A DNA stretch of 64,000 bases from PRS1 sp965250265 (GCA_965250265.1 CBDFNO010000015.1:310001-374000), one strand, 5' to 3'; shown: positions 1 through 10,038, counted from the stretch's first letter. Notes: generated by a model not told the origin, from the letters alone. Numbers and translations: made by a program.

Positions 1-151
1 TAGGTTTATAATTATAAAGTTTAGCGAAAGCTTGAACTTTTTCTCTAGTGTCTTCGCTAATTTCTTTACTGTTTCTTAATGCTTTAGAAACAGTTGAAAT
101 TGATACATCTAATTCTCTTGCAATTTGTTTTAATGTTACTTTTCTTTTCAT
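1..151 (-). CDS. LacI family transcriptional regulator (N-terminal part, cut by window edge)
   Basis: The reverse strand reads MKRKVTLKQIARELDVSIST and continues with the VSKALRNS recognition helix, the classic LacI-type helix-turn-helix (first 50 residues only). The ligand-binding domain lies outside the window. It is divergent from susC, with about 230 bp and a palindromic operator between them, which is the usual layout of the maltose/starch repressor-activator in flavobacterial starch loci. Starch control is inferred from the neighbours; LacI-type DNA binding is seen directly. The HTH resembles that of the second LacI gene at the far end of the window (VSVSTVSKALNDSEEIS). Confidence 0.9.
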   Translation of the reverse strand, partial: MKRKVTLKQIARELDVSISTVSKALRNSKEISEDTREKVQAFAKLYNYKP

Positions 152-262
152 TTATTATTTAAGCATTAACGTATAGACAATAAAGATATCACTTTATTAT
201 TTGTAGGTTATATTTACTAGGATTGTAGTTGTAATCTCGAAAAATTAAAAAAGTTTTCAACA

Positions 263-278
263 CGAAAACGTTTGCGTA
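263..278. promoter_or_regulatory. LacI-type operator palindrome upstream of susC
   Basis: ACGAAAACGTTTGCGT is a 16-bp palindrome with a single mismatched pair, centred on a CpG as in typical LacI/CcpA-family operators. It lies in the divergent space between the LacI gene and susC, about 108 bp before the susC ATG. A TAGATTTA sequence at about 323-330 resembles the Bacteroidota -7 box TAnnTTTG, so the operator sits upstream of the likely promoter. That position would suit activation or repression of a divergent transcript. Confidence 0.6.
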
Positions 279-385
279 AAAAATCACTTTGTTTACTATT
301 GAGCCTTTTCTTAAAATTTATTTAGATTTAACCTCGAGAAGTGGAAATATAACAAACTTTAATTAAACTAATTTAATAGTATTGT

Positions 386-3313
386 ATGAAAACAACTTTA
401 AATAGCTTACTGTTTATACTGTTTTTTTTGCCTGCAATAATTTTTGCACAAACAACTGTAACAGGAACAGTAACAGAGAAATCATCATCTCAACCACTTC
501 CTGGAGTAAATGTTCTTATTAAAGGAACTACTCAAGGAACTTCTACAGATTTTGATGGTAATTATCAAATTACCGCTAACAATGGAGACGTCATTGTTTT
601 TTCTTATATTGGATATAGAACATTAGAGATAACCTATACCGGACAAAGTCCTTTAGATGCTCAATTAGTAGAAGATGCTGCTCAATTAGACGAAATTGTA
701 ATTATTGGTTATGGTGGTGTTAAAAAAGAAGATCTAACAGGAACTGTAGATTTAATAACTTCGGAAGACTTTAATAAAGGTCCTGTTGTATCAGCTGAAC
801 AGCTTATTAGTGGAAAAATAGCAGGTGTATCAGTAACTGCAGGTGGTGGAGCTCCTGGTGAAGGATCAGAAATTAATATTAGAGGGCTTGGTTCTATATC
901 ATTAATCAGTACACCATTGTATGTTGTTGATGGTTTGCCATTAGGTCATGAAACTGTTGGTGGAGCAAGAAACCCGTTGAACTTAATTAATCCTAACGAT
1001 ATAGAAAGTATAGTAGTATTAAAAGATGCTTCAGCAGCGGCTATTTATGGATCTAGAGCTGCAAATGGAGTCATCATTATTACTACAAAAAAAGGGAAAG
1101 ACAGAGAATTTAAATTCAACCTTAATTCATCAATGACTTTTGACAATCCTATTGATAAAGTAGATTTGCTGTCTGCAGGACAATTTAGAAGTCTTATTAA
1201 TTCAACTGGTGATGCCGATGCTATAGCTAGATTAGGAAGCTCAAACACAGATTGGCAAGACGCCATTTATGTTGATGCAGTAGGTACTGATCATGCCTTT
1301 AGTGCTTTAGGTAGTGCTTGGGGTGTGCCAATGAGAGCATCTGTTGGATTCTCTGATAGAAGTGGAAATTTAGATCGTGATAATTTTAAACGTACAACGG
1401 CTTCATTGAGTTTAACTCCAAATATTTTAGATGATCATCTAAAAATAGAATTAAATGCAAAGGGCATGTACACCGAAAATTTCTTTGCAAACAGAGGGGC
1501 CATAGGTAATGCGGTTAACTTTGATCCGACCCAATCCATTTTTGATTTTAATAATCCTTTATTAGATAAATTTGGTGGATATTATTCATGGATTGATTCA
1601 ACCACAGGTTATCAATTAAATTTAGCTCCAACTAATCCTCGAGCTTTAATAGATTTAGTTGATAATACATCTGAAGTACGACGATTTGTCGGTAATTTAA
1701 AATTTGATTATAAATTGCACTTTTTCCCAGATATTACAGCAACTATTAATTTAGGTTATGACATTGCAAATAGTGGTGGAAGGTCAATTACTTCAAATCT
1801 AATGCCGACTTCGAATCCTGAATTTTCAGGTTCAATAGATAATTATGGAAATGAAGCAACTAACAAATTATTTGATGCATATTTAACTTATAATAAGACT
1901 ATTAATGACATCCATAATATAACTGCAGTTGTAGGACACTCTTATCAATATTTTAAAAGATATGACAGAAATTTTTCTACCGATTTTACAACAGGTATTT
2001 CATCAGGAGCTGGAATAAACGCCAATGAAAGTGTTCTATTATCATATTTTGGTAGACTAAACTACGATTACGATGGTAAATATTTGCTAACTGCAACTTT
2101 AAGAGCAGATGCATCGTCTAAATTAAATCCTAACGACCAATGGGGATATTTTCCTTCCGCAGCATTAGCCTGGAACGTTCATAATGAAGATTTTATGGCT
2201 GATTCGTTTATTAATCAGTTAAAATTACGCTTTGGTTATGGTCAAGTAGGTAATGTTAACGGATTAGGAGATTATCTTTTCTTAACAAGATATACTGGGA
2301 GTCAAGATAGTGCAGATTATCAATTTGGAGACGGGTTTTTCCAAACTTTCAGACCAGATCCAATTAATGAAGATTTACGTTGGGAAATAGGTGAAACAAT
2401 GAATATAGGATTAGATTATAGCTTATTTGATAGTAGAATATCAGGTTCAGTAAACGTTTACAAAAAAGAGACTAAAGATTTAATAGCTTTCGCTAACATT
2501 GATCCATTTACAAACTTTGGAAGTAAAATAAATAAAAATATTGGGGATATGGAAAACAAAGGTGTTGAATTTTCCATAAATGTTATTCCTGTACAAACTG
2601 AAGATGTCGAGTGGAGCATAAGTTATAATGTTGCATTTAACGAAAATAAGGTTACAAAACTTCCTTTTGATCAACCAACCGGAGGTATTAGTGGTGGTGT
2701 AGGTAATAACATTCAAGTTCATCAAGAGGGTGAATCACCGTTTAGTTTTTTAGTCTATGCACAAGTTTATGATACTGATGGTAATCCTATTGAAGGTTCT
2801 TTTGTAGATAGAAATGGAGATAATATTATAAATAATGATGATAGGTATATCTACAAAGATCCTTATGCCGATGTAATTATGGGTTTAAATACAAATCTTA
2901 CTGTTAAAAATTGGGATTTAGCTGTAGTAACAAGGGCTAACATAGGTAATTATGCCTATAATAATGTCGCTTCAAGTAATGGATCTTTTAGTAGATTAAC
3001 AGATAATGGAATACTGTATAACCAACATGCAAATCTTTTAAATACAGGCTTTATTGCACAAACAGAACAAAGCTTATTAAGTGATTTATATATAGAAGAA
3101 GCCTCTTTTTTCAAAATAGATAATATCACCTTAGGATATAGTTTGCCTGAAAATACTTTTGAGAATTTGAGTTTAAGATTCTATGGATCTGTACAAAATG
3201 TAACCACAGTTACCAATTATAATGGATTAGATCCAGAAATAGCACGTGGAATAGACAATAGTTTTTATCCTAGGCCAAGGACTTTTGTTTTTGGTGTTAA
3301 TATAGATTTTTAA
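386..3313 (+). CDS. susC: SusC-like TonB-dependent outer-membrane receptor (starch/maltodextrin)
   Basis: A 975-residue outer-membrane importer that takes up oligosaccharides handed over by SusD, energised through TonB. It has a signal peptide ending near FAQTT, a carboxypeptidase-regulatory-like domain (about residues 23-100: GVNVLIKGTT, DGNYQI, FSYIGY), a plug domain (about 115-235, with VDGLP and the SusC signature DASAAAIYGSRAANGVI), and a long beta-barrel ending in an aromatic residue (NIDF). It is the first gene of a plus-strand operon, with susD following after 15 bp. Starch or maltodextrin as substrate is inferred from the SusE modules and GH13 amylase downstream. Regulation probably involves the upstream LacI operator. 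Confidence 0.93.
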   Translation: MKTTLNSLLFILFFLPAIIFAQTTVTGTVTEKSSSQPLPGVNVLIKGTTQGTSTDFDGNYQITANNGDVIVFSYIGYRTLEITYTGQSPLDAQLVEDAAQLDEIVIIGYGGVKKEDLTGTVDLITSEDFNKGPVVSAEQLISGKIAGVSVTAGGGAPGEGSEINIRGLGSISLISTPLYVVDGLPLGHETVGGARNPLNLINPNDIESIVVLKDASAAAIYGSRAANGVIIITTKKGKDREFKFNLNSSMTFDNPIDKVDLLSAGQFRSLINSTGDADAIARLGSSNTDWQDAIYVDAVGTDHAFSALGSAWGVPMRASVGFSDRSGNLDRDNFKRTTASLSLTPNILDDHLKIELNAKGMYTENFFANRGAIGNAVNFDPTQSIFDFNNPLLDKFGGYYSWIDSTTGYQLNLAPTNPRALIDLVDNTSEVRRFVGNLKFDYKLHFFPDITATINLGYDIANSGGRSITSNLMPTSNPEFSGSIDNYGNEATNKLFDAYLTYNKTINDIHNITAVVGHSYQYFKRYDRNFSTDFTTGISSGAGINANESVLLSYFGRLNYDYDGKYLLTATLRADASSKLNPNDQWGYFPSAALAWNVHNEDFMADSFINQLKLRFGYGQVGNVNGLGDYLFLTRYTGSQDSADYQFGDGFFQTFRPDPINEDLRWEIGETMNIGLDYSLFDSRISGSVNVYKKETKDLIAFANIDPFTNFGSKINKNIGDMENKGVEFSINVIPVQTEDVEWSISYNVAFNENKVTKLPFDQPTGGISGGVGNNIQVHQEGESPFSFLVYAQVYDTDGNPIEGSFVDRNGDNIINNDDRYIYKDPYADVIMGLNTNLTVKNWDLAVVTRANIGNYAYNNVASSNGSFSRLTDNGILYNQHANLLNTGFIAQTEQSLLSDLYIEEASFFKIDNITLGYSLPENTFENLSLRFYGSVQNVTTVTNYNGLDPEIARGIDNSFYPRPRTFVFGVNIDF

Positions 3314-3328
3314 TAAAAAATTAGAAAA

Positions 3329-5236
3329 ATGAAAAATAAAATTAAGAGTATTATTTTTATTGTAACTGTCTCGTTTTTTATGACCTCATGTCATGACGAT
3401 TTAAATCTATCGCCAATAGATCCTGACAGTTTTACTCAAGAAGATGTATTTGCAGATGTAGCATCTGCCAAAGGCGGTTTAGCTAAACTTTACTCATCTT
3501 TAGCACTTACTGGACAAAATGGTCCTGATGGAGATCCTGATATTGCTGATATTGATGAAGGTTTCTCTCAGTTTTCGAGAATGTTGTTTAACCTTAACGA
3601 GTTAACTACAGATCATGCAGTAGTTGGCTGGGGAGACCCAGGTTTACCAAATTTACATGCTATGACTTGGTCTGGTGGTAACGACTTTGTTGAAGCCATG
3701 TATTCTCGATTAGCACAGGAAATAAGTTTCACGAATTCATTTATTGCAAATGCAGAAGCTTTAGCTGATAATCCTGATGTACAACTTTTTATTGCTGAAG
3801 CGAAATTTTTAAGAGCCTATGCCTATTATAATCTTATGGATTTATATGCAAATGTACCTTTACTAACAGAAATTTCAACAGATCTTCCTCAACAAAGTAG
3901 TAGAGCAGATATATTTGCCTTTATAGAATCTGAATTATTAGGAATTCAAGATCAATTAGTAGCAAGTGGATCTAATGAGTATGGTCGTGTGGATGAAGTC
4001 GCAGCATGGGCTTTATTATCACGATTATACTTAAATGCCGAAGTTTGGACAGGTACAGCTAGATATAGTGAAGCTGTAACATTCTCTAATAATGTTATGA
4101 ATTCTTCATATACTATTAATACTAATGATGCAAATAGCAATGGTACTGCTTATGACGAATTATTCTTAGCAGATAACAATACCAATGGCGCACAAAATGA
4201 ATTTATTTTTGCTTTAAATTTCGATGGTCTATACTCACGAACTTGGGGAGGCACAACATTTTTAGTTCATGGTGCCATTGGAGGTTCTATGAATCCAACT
4301 GAGTTTGGAGTTAATGGTGGTTGGGCAGGTTATCGGACAACCAAAAATTTAGTTAATCAATTTAATATAGATATAATTGACACTGATGTTTTAAATAATG
4401 GACTAGGAGGAACATTATCAGATTGGGGTCTTGTTGGAGATGCTACAGTTAATGCATGGAATGGTCCAGATATGGAAATGTATGAAACCGGAACCAATCA
4501 ATATGCTCTTTACGCAAATTTAACATCTGGAGAACTAAAATTTAGATTTGATGAGGATTGGGGAGTTAATTTTGGAGATGATGATACCGATGGAACATTA
4601 GATGATGGAGGTGCCAATATACCTATTGAAAATTCTGGACTATATCTAGTTTCACTCGATTTAGATGCTTTAACATATACCATTGAAGTTATTCAATCTT
4701 TAGATCAAAGAGGTCAGTTCCACTCTGACGGGCAAAGTTTAGAGATTGAAGTTATTCCTCGATTTAATAATGGTTATGCAGTAGCAAAATTTAGAAATGT
4801 AGATTCTAATGGTAATGCTGGTAGTGACACAAGCGGAAATATGGTTGATACCGATTTACCATTAATACGTTTAGCCGAAATTTATTTAAACTATGTTGAA
4901 GCAAGCCTAAGAGGTGGTGGTGGCGATTTAAGTCTGGCTACTTCTAAAATAAACGAGTTAAGACAACGTGCTTATGGCTCAAGTGCGGGTAATATTACTA
5001 GTGGCGATTTAACTTTAGATTTCGTTCTAAATGAGCGTTCCAGAGAATTACATTGGGAAGGGCAAAGGCGTACCGATTTAGTTCGTTACAATTATTTTAC
5101 TACTAACAATTATTTATGGCCTTTTAAAGGAGATATTACTAACGGAGCATCCGTTGATGCCTTTAGAAATGTTTACCCTATACCAGATAATGTACTATCG
5201 ACCAATCCTAATCTTACTCAAAACGAAGGGTATTAA
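3329..5236 (+). CDS. susD: SusD-like nutrient-binding lipoprotein with an inserted SusE/F-type starch-binding module
   Basis: Surface lipoprotein partner of SusC. The signal peptide ends in a lipobox (FMTSC) followed by acidic residues, consistent with surface export. Normal SusD features are present: the helical TPR-like part with FLRAYAYYNLMDLYANVPL (about 163-181) and the C-terminal ELHWEGQRRTDLVRY motif. Residues about 364-456 (SDWGLVGDATVNAWNG to LTYTIEV) do not belong to the SusD fold. They match the modules of the next gene product, sharing FR-x-EDWGVN-x-GD and DGTLDDGG. The protein is about 100 residues longer than a typical SusD, as expected for an insertion. Operon with susC (15 bp) and susE (19 bp). 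Confidence 0.9.
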   Translation: MKNKIKSIIFIVTVSFFMTSCHDDLNLSPIDPDSFTQEDVFADVASAKGGLAKLYSSLALTGQNGPDGDPDIADIDEGFSQFSRMLFNLNELTTDHAVVGWGDPGLPNLHAMTWSGGNDFVEAMYSRLAQEISFTNSFIANAEALADNPDVQLFIAEAKFLRAYAYYNLMDLYANVPLLTEISTDLPQQSSRADIFAFIESELLGIQDQLVASGSNEYGRVDEVAAWALLSRLYLNAEVWTGTARYSEAVTFSNNVMNSSYTINTNDANSNGTAYDELFLADNNTNGAQNEFIFALNFDGLYSRTWGGTTFLVHGAIGGSMNPTEFGVNGGWAGYRTTKNLVNQFNIDIIDTDVLNNGLGGTLSDWGLVGDATVNAWNGPDMEMYETGTNQYALYANLTSGELKFRFDEDWGVNFGDDDTDGTLDDGGANIPIENSGLYLVSLDLDALTYTIEVIQSLDQRGQFHSDGQSLEIEVIPRFNNGYAVAKFRNVDSNGNAGSDTSGNMVDTDLPLIRLAEIYLNYVEASLRGGGGDLSLATSKINELRQRAYGSSAGNITSGDLTLDFVLNERSRELHWEGQRRTDLVRYNYFTTNNYLWPFKGDITNGASVDAFRNVYPIPDNVLSTNPNLTQNEGY

Positions 5237-5255
5237 AAATTAAAAACTAGAAAAA

Positions 5256-6584
5256 ATGAAAAAAATAACAATTTTAGCATTACTAATTTTAGCCGCAGTT
5301 GGCTTTAATTCTTGTGAAGATGATGACGTTTTAGAATTTGTAGCACAAGCACCTGAAGAACTATCTTTCACAAACGAATTTTCAAGCGAGTATGTATTAA
5401 CAACGGCAACTTCAAGTAATTTAGGAGAACGTTTTACTTGGAACAGTGCATCTTTTGAAGTGCCTACAGTTGTGTCCTACGATTTACAAAAATCTGTTTC
5501 AGGTGATTTTTCTGATATGGAAGTAGTAGGAACGACAACAGGAAATGAATTAGCTGTTACAATAAGAAATTTACTAACCTATGCCGATGAAGCGGGTTTA
5601 GATAACGATCCTAATACTGAAGAACCAAATACAGGAGATGTCTTTTTTAGAATTAGAGCATATGTAGGTGATAATTCAGGGCCAGATGTTTTATCAGGAA
5701 TTCAAGTTTTAATACTTGTTTTACCAGAAGCCACACTTGAAGGTCCTTCGGCTTCAATTGCTAGTTTGGGTGTAGTAGGCTCTGGATATAATGATTGGGG
5801 AGCTTATGCAGATGGTTTTTTCTATACTACAGATCAACCTGATGTTTTTGTATCATACGTGACACTTTTTGATGGTGAAATAAAATTTAGATTAGATAAT
5901 GATTGGGGTGTTAATTATGGTGATACTGGAGCAGATGGCACATTAGAACAAAATGGTGATAATATTGCTGTTACTGCTGGAAATTATAAAATTACTGTCG
6001 ATCTTGCTGGTGGCACATATACAATGGAAGAATTCTCTTGGGGAGTTGTAGGCTCTGCATACAACGATTGGGGAGCAACTCCTGATGGGAAATTCTTTTA
6101 TGACTATACAACTGACACCTTTAAAGTCGGTATTAAATTACTAGATGGAGAATTTAAGATACGATTTAATAATGATTGGGCTGTTAATTTTGGAGATACT
6201 GGTGCAGATGGAACTTTAGATGATGGAGGTGATAATATTGCTGTTAGTGCAGGATTCTATGCCATATCTATCAATATGAATGACATGACTTATACTATGG
6301 AAACTGCAGACCTTTGGGGTGTTGTAGGCTCTGGTTATAACGATTGGGGAGCTACTCCAGACTTTACATTTACTCAAGTTAATCCTGATGTTTGGATTGC
6401 AGAAGTTGTAACACTTCTTGACGGAGAAATTAAATTCCGTATCAATGAAGATTGGGGTGTTAATGTTGGAGATACAGGAGCAGATGGGACATTGGATGAT
6501 GGTGGTGATAATATTGCGGTCACAGCAGGTAATGCCAGAATATGGATTGACATTGTAAACAACACATATACTATCAATCAATAA
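5256..6584 (+). CDS. susE: SusE-like starch-binding surface lipoprotein with three tandem modules
   Basis: A 442-residue lipoprotein (lipobox GFNSC, then EDDD, a surface-export style start). An N-terminal SusE/FN3-like domain (about 25-155) is followed by three repeats starting near residues 171, 262 and 355. Each begins GVVGS-x-YNDWG and continues with EIKFRxNxDWGVNxGDTGADGTL and a YTME/YTIN end strand. These resemble the starch-binding modules of SusE/SusF proteins, in which aromatic residues (W, Y) stack on maltodextrin. Its role is to hold starch at the cell surface for the amylase and SusCD. It sits between susD and a strong terminator. The repeats are nearly identical at key positions, suggesting recent duplication. 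Confidence 0.85.
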   Translation: MKKITILALLILAAVGFNSCEDDDVLEFVAQAPEELSFTNEFSSEYVLTTATSSNLGERFTWNSASFEVPTVVSYDLQKSVSGDFSDMEVVGTTTGNELAVTIRNLLTYADEAGLDNDPNTEEPNTGDVFFRIRAYVGDNSGPDVLSGIQVLILVLPEATLEGPSASIASLGVVGSGYNDWGAYADGFFYTTDQPDVFVSYVTLFDGEIKFRLDNDWGVNYGDTGADGTLEQNGDNIAVTAGNYKITVDLAGGTYTMEEFSWGVVGSAYNDWGATPDGKFFYDYTTDTFKVGIKLLDGEFKIRFNNDWAVNFGDTGADGTLDDGGDNIAVSAGFYAISINMNDMTYTMETADLWGVVGSGYNDWGATPDFTFTQVNPDVWIAEVVTLLDGEIKFRINEDWGVNVGDTGADGTLDDGGDNIAVTAGNARIWIDIVNNTYTINQ

Positions 6585-6616
6585 AAGTTCATATTACAAA
6601 TTGAATTAGTAAAACT

Positions 6617-6651
6617 AAAGGGTTGTGTCTTAATTGAACAACCCTTTTTTT
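6617..6651 (+). terminator. Intrinsic terminator after susE
   Basis: AAAGGGTTGT pairs with ACAACCCTTT across an 11-base loop and is followed by a run of T. It lies 33 bp after the susE stop and 12 bp before the amylase start. It should separate, or attenuate, susCDE transcription from the amylase gene. Confidence 0.8.
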
Positions 6652-6662
6652 AAATAATAATT

Positions 6663-9600
6663 ATGAAAAAAATTATCTTCTTATTAATATGGTTTCCTTT
6701 TATATTATTTTCACAAGTAACTATTTCACCAACACCTTTTGATGTAAACCAATCTATAACAATTACAGTTGATATTAATAGTAGTGCTACAGACTGTAAT
6801 GACTTTAGTAATCCTACAAAAGTATATATGCACTCTGGTATAGGTGATAATTTTAATGCTTGGGGATTTAATGTTGTTGGCAATTGGGGGCAAGATGATG
6901 GTGTTGGTGAAATGACAAATAATAATGATGGCACCTGGAGTATTACCATTATACCCGAAACGTATTATAGTTTAAATGCAACTCAAGCAAGCAATGCTAC
7001 TCAAATGGGAGTGGTATTTAGAAATGAAAATGGCTCTCAAGAACTTAAAGATAATGGCTGTATTGACTTCTTTTTTAATGTAGGTAGTTTTCAATTAAAC
7101 TTAACTTCTCCAATTCAAAGTCTTACAATATTAACTTCAGGACAAACATTAGCTATAACCGCAACTACTTCTCTTTCCGCTGATTTTGTATTAAAAGCAA
7201 ATGGTACTACAATAAATACATTAAGCAATACAACTTCATATAGTTTTAATCATGTAGTAACAGAAAATACTGGTTATAGTTTAGAAGCTACCAATAATAG
7301 TGAAACGATTTCAGAAACTTTTCAAGCAATTGTTACAATCACAGAACAAACTATCCCAGCTGGAATGAAAGACGGAATAAATTTCGACCCAAACGATAAT
7401 ACAAAGGCAACATTGGTTTTATATGCTCCTAATAAAGATGTTGTTCATGTAATTGGTGATTTTAATAACTGGCAAATAAACAATAACTATTTATTGAAAA
7501 AAGATACACCAAACGATCGCTTTTGGATAGAACTTACTGGTTTAACTACACAAACAAATCATATGTACCAGTACTTAATAGACGGAGCTATAAATATTGC
7601 TGATCCCTACTCAACAACTATTTTAGATGAATCTAATGATGGCTTTATCAATGCTACAACATATCCTAATTTACCTATTTATCCTACAGGTCAAACTAAT
7701 CATGCTGTTACTTTATTAAGAACAGGTGATACTCCTTTTATTTGGCAGACAACAAATTTTCAGCCTCCCACAAAGACCGATTTGATAATTTATGAATTAT
7801 TGATTAGAGATTTTGATGAATTACATAGTTTTGATGCTGTTAAAGCTAGATTAGATTACTTACAAGGTCTAGGTGTTAATGCTATTGAGTTTATGCCTGT
7901 AAGTGAATTTGATGGTAATGAATCTTGGGGTTATAACCCTTCTTTCCATATGGCATTAGATAAATATTATGGAACACCAACTGCATTTAAACAATTTATT
8001 GATGAATGCCATAGCAGAGGAATCGCTGTTATTTTAGATATTGTTTATAATCATGCCACAGGTCAAAATTCATTTTATAGAATGTGGAATACAGACAATG
8101 GAGGTTATGGTGGTCAAGCCAGTGCTGAAAATCCATTTTTTAATCCTGTAGCTACTCATTCATATAGTGTATTCAATGATTTTAATCACAGCCAACAAGC
8201 TACAAAAGATTATGTAAAACGGACGACACAATATTGGATTGATGAATACAACATTGATGGTTTTAGATGGGATTTAACCAAAGGATTTACTCAAAATTGT
8301 ACACCTGATGATGAAAATTGTACAGGCTCTTATCAAGCTGATAGAGTTGCTGTTTTAAAAGAATATGCAGATTATCAATGGGAAGTAGATTCTGATTTTT
8401 ATATAATATTTGAACATTTAGGTGGTAACACCGAAGAAACTGAATGGGTTGATTATCGTTTAAGTGAAGGCAAAGGCATTATGGTTTGGAGTAACCACAA
8501 TTCTACCTATAATGAAGCAACTATGGGTTATCATGATAGTGGAAAATCTGATTTTTCTTGGATATCATATCTAAATAGAGGGTGGGCAGTTCCTGCAAAT
8601 GTAAGCTATATGGAAAGCCATGATGAAGAGCGCTTAATGTTTAAAAATTTGCAGTTTGGTAATTCTAGTGGAAGTTATGATATAACTAATCTTTCAACTG
8701 CTTTAGATAGAATAGAACTCGCTGGGGCATTTTATTTTACTGTCCCTGGGCCAAAAATGATATGGCAGTTTGGCGAATTAGGATATGACATAAGCATAGA
8801 CGATCCTTGTAGAATATGTAATAAACCTATCCTATGGAATTATTTTGATATGCCTGATAGAAAAGCTGTTTATGATATCTGGTCCATCATGATTGACTTA
8901 AAACTTAATGAACCTATTTTTCAAGCTTCAAATTTTAGCCTTGATGTAGGAAGTTCAAATGGGTTAAAAACAATCCATCTTACACTTGCAAGTGCAGCAA
9001 CCGACGAAATAAAACATGTAACCATTATTGGAAATTTTGGTGTGGTTCCTCAAGACATTACGCCAAACTTTCAAGAAACAGGAGATTGGTATGAATTTTT
9101 AAATGGTAATTTAATACATACTGTAACAAATATTACTGACATGATATCTTTAGAACCTGGTGAATTCAAGATTTTTGGAAACAACCCAACCAGTTTGTTG
9201 CCAAACAATAATATAATTGATGAAGATAATGACGGTGTTGCCGATGCGGACGATCTTTGTCCTAACACACCAACAAATACAACCGTAGACGTAGATGGTT
9301 GCGAAGTTTTTACATTGCCTACCAACAATTTTGCTTTACAAATAAGCAGCGAAACATGCCGCAGTAGCAATAACGGAAGCATAAGTATTATAGCTATTGA
9401 AAATTTAAATTATACAATAGCTATTATTGGTAATGATGCAAATCTAACAGATTCTTTTACTACCGATTACATAGCAAATAATTTAAAGGCAGGTGACTAT
9501 TCTGTATGTATTACAATAGAGGGGCAATCTGAATACGAACAATGTTTTAATATCACCATTACAGAACCTGAAGACCTTTCTGTATTTTCAAGAGTTAATA

Positions 9601-10028
9601 ACTCAGCAGGAAGAGTTTCACTTGATTTAAGTGGTAGCTCTTCTTATAAGATTAAATTAAACGATGTATTAATAGAAACTTCAAATTCTGAAATAGAATT
9701 AAATCTCAAAGTTGGCGAAAATGTTTTAACCGTTGAAGGTGAAAAAATATGTCAGGGTATTTATGAAGAAATTATTTTTTACAGTCCGAAAATGATTGTA
9801 TTTCCTAACCCTGTCAATACAGATGTTCTATCAGTTATTTTAGGTTCTCATGGAACAACTCAAGCTCAAGTAAGTTTATATACCATTTTGGGAGAACTTG
9901 TTTACAATAAAGTTTTGATACCAGAAAATAATTTGATACGTCTTGATTTTTCAGCATATGCAAAAGGTATGTATTTACTAAATGTTATAACTGATAAAGA
10001 CAACAAAATTTTTAAAGTAATAAAGTAA
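6663..10028 (+). CDS. Secreted GH13 alpha-amylase with CBM48-like domain, thrombospondin-3 repeat and type IX sorting domain
   Basis: A 1121-residue secreted starch-degrading enzyme. Order: signal peptide (to about 20); an N-terminal starch-binding-like beta domain (about 21-115); a linker domain; a CBM48-like domain (about 245-310, VHVIGDFNNW); the GH13 barrel (about 365-760) with conserved regions DIVYNH, GFRWDLTKGF (nucleophile Asp) and YIIFEHLG (acid Glu), and a region IV reading ESHDEE instead of the common NHD; a calcium-binding thrombospondin type-3 stretch (DEDNDGVADADDLCPNTP, about 853-872); and a type IX secretion C-terminal domain (FPNPVNTD to FKVIK) that directs surface anchoring. 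It follows susE after a terminator, so it may also have its own promoter. Exact specificity (amylase or pullulanase-like) is not certain. Confidence 0.88.
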   Translation: MKKIIFLLIWFPFILFSQVTISPTPFDVNQSITITVDINSSATDCNDFSNPTKVYMHSGIGDNFNAWGFNVVGNWGQDDGVGEMTNNNDGTWSITIIPETYYSLNATQASNATQMGVVFRNENGSQELKDNGCIDFFFNVGSFQLNLTSPIQSLTILTSGQTLAITATTSLSADFVLKANGTTINTLSNTTSYSFNHVVTENTGYSLEATNNSETISETFQAIVTITEQTIPAGMKDGINFDPNDNTKATLVLYAPNKDVVHVIGDFNNWQINNNYLLKKDTPNDRFWIELTGLTTQTNHMYQYLIDGAINIADPYSTTILDESNDGFINATTYPNLPIYPTGQTNHAVTLLRTGDTPFIWQTTNFQPPTKTDLIIYELLIRDFDELHSFDAVKARLDYLQGLGVNAIEFMPVSEFDGNESWGYNPSFHMALDKYYGTPTAFKQFIDECHSRGIAVILDIVYNHATGQNSFYRMWNTDNGGYGGQASAENPFFNPVATHSYSVFNDFNHSQQATKDYVKRTTQYWIDEYNIDGFRWDLTKGFTQNCTPDDENCTGSYQADRVAVLKEYADYQWEVDSDFYIIFEHLGGNTEETEWVDYRLSEGKGIMVWSNHNSTYNEATMGYHDSGKSDFSWISYLNRGWAVPANVSYMESHDEERLMFKNLQFGNSSGSYDITNLSTALDRIELAGAFYFTVPGPKMIWQFGELGYDISIDDPCRICNKPILWNYFDMPDRKAVYDIWSIMIDLKLNEPIFQASNFSLDVGSSNGLKTIHLTLASAATDEIKHVTIIGNFGVVPQDITPNFQETGDWYEFLNGNLIHTVTNITDMISLEPGEFKIFGNNPTSLLPNNNIIDEDNDGVADADDLCPNTPTNTTVDVDGCEVFTLPTNNFALQISSETCRSSNNGSISIIAIENLNYTIAIIGNDANLTDSFTTDYIANNLKAGDYSVCITIEGQSEYEQCFNITITEPEDLSVFSRVNNSAGRVSLDLSGSSSYKIKLNDVLIETSNSEIELNLKVGENVLTVEGEKICQGIYEEIIFYSPKMIVFPNPVNTDVLSVILGSHGTTQAQVSLYTILGELVYNKVLIPENNLIRLDFSAYAKGMYLLNVITDKDNKIFKVIK

Positions 10029-10038
10029 TAAAGTAATA

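Noticed and set aside
6216..6581. Minus-strand open frames across the SusE repeats
   Set aside because: They are shadows of the repetitive SusE coding sequence; no export or domain pattern and strong plus-strand coding.
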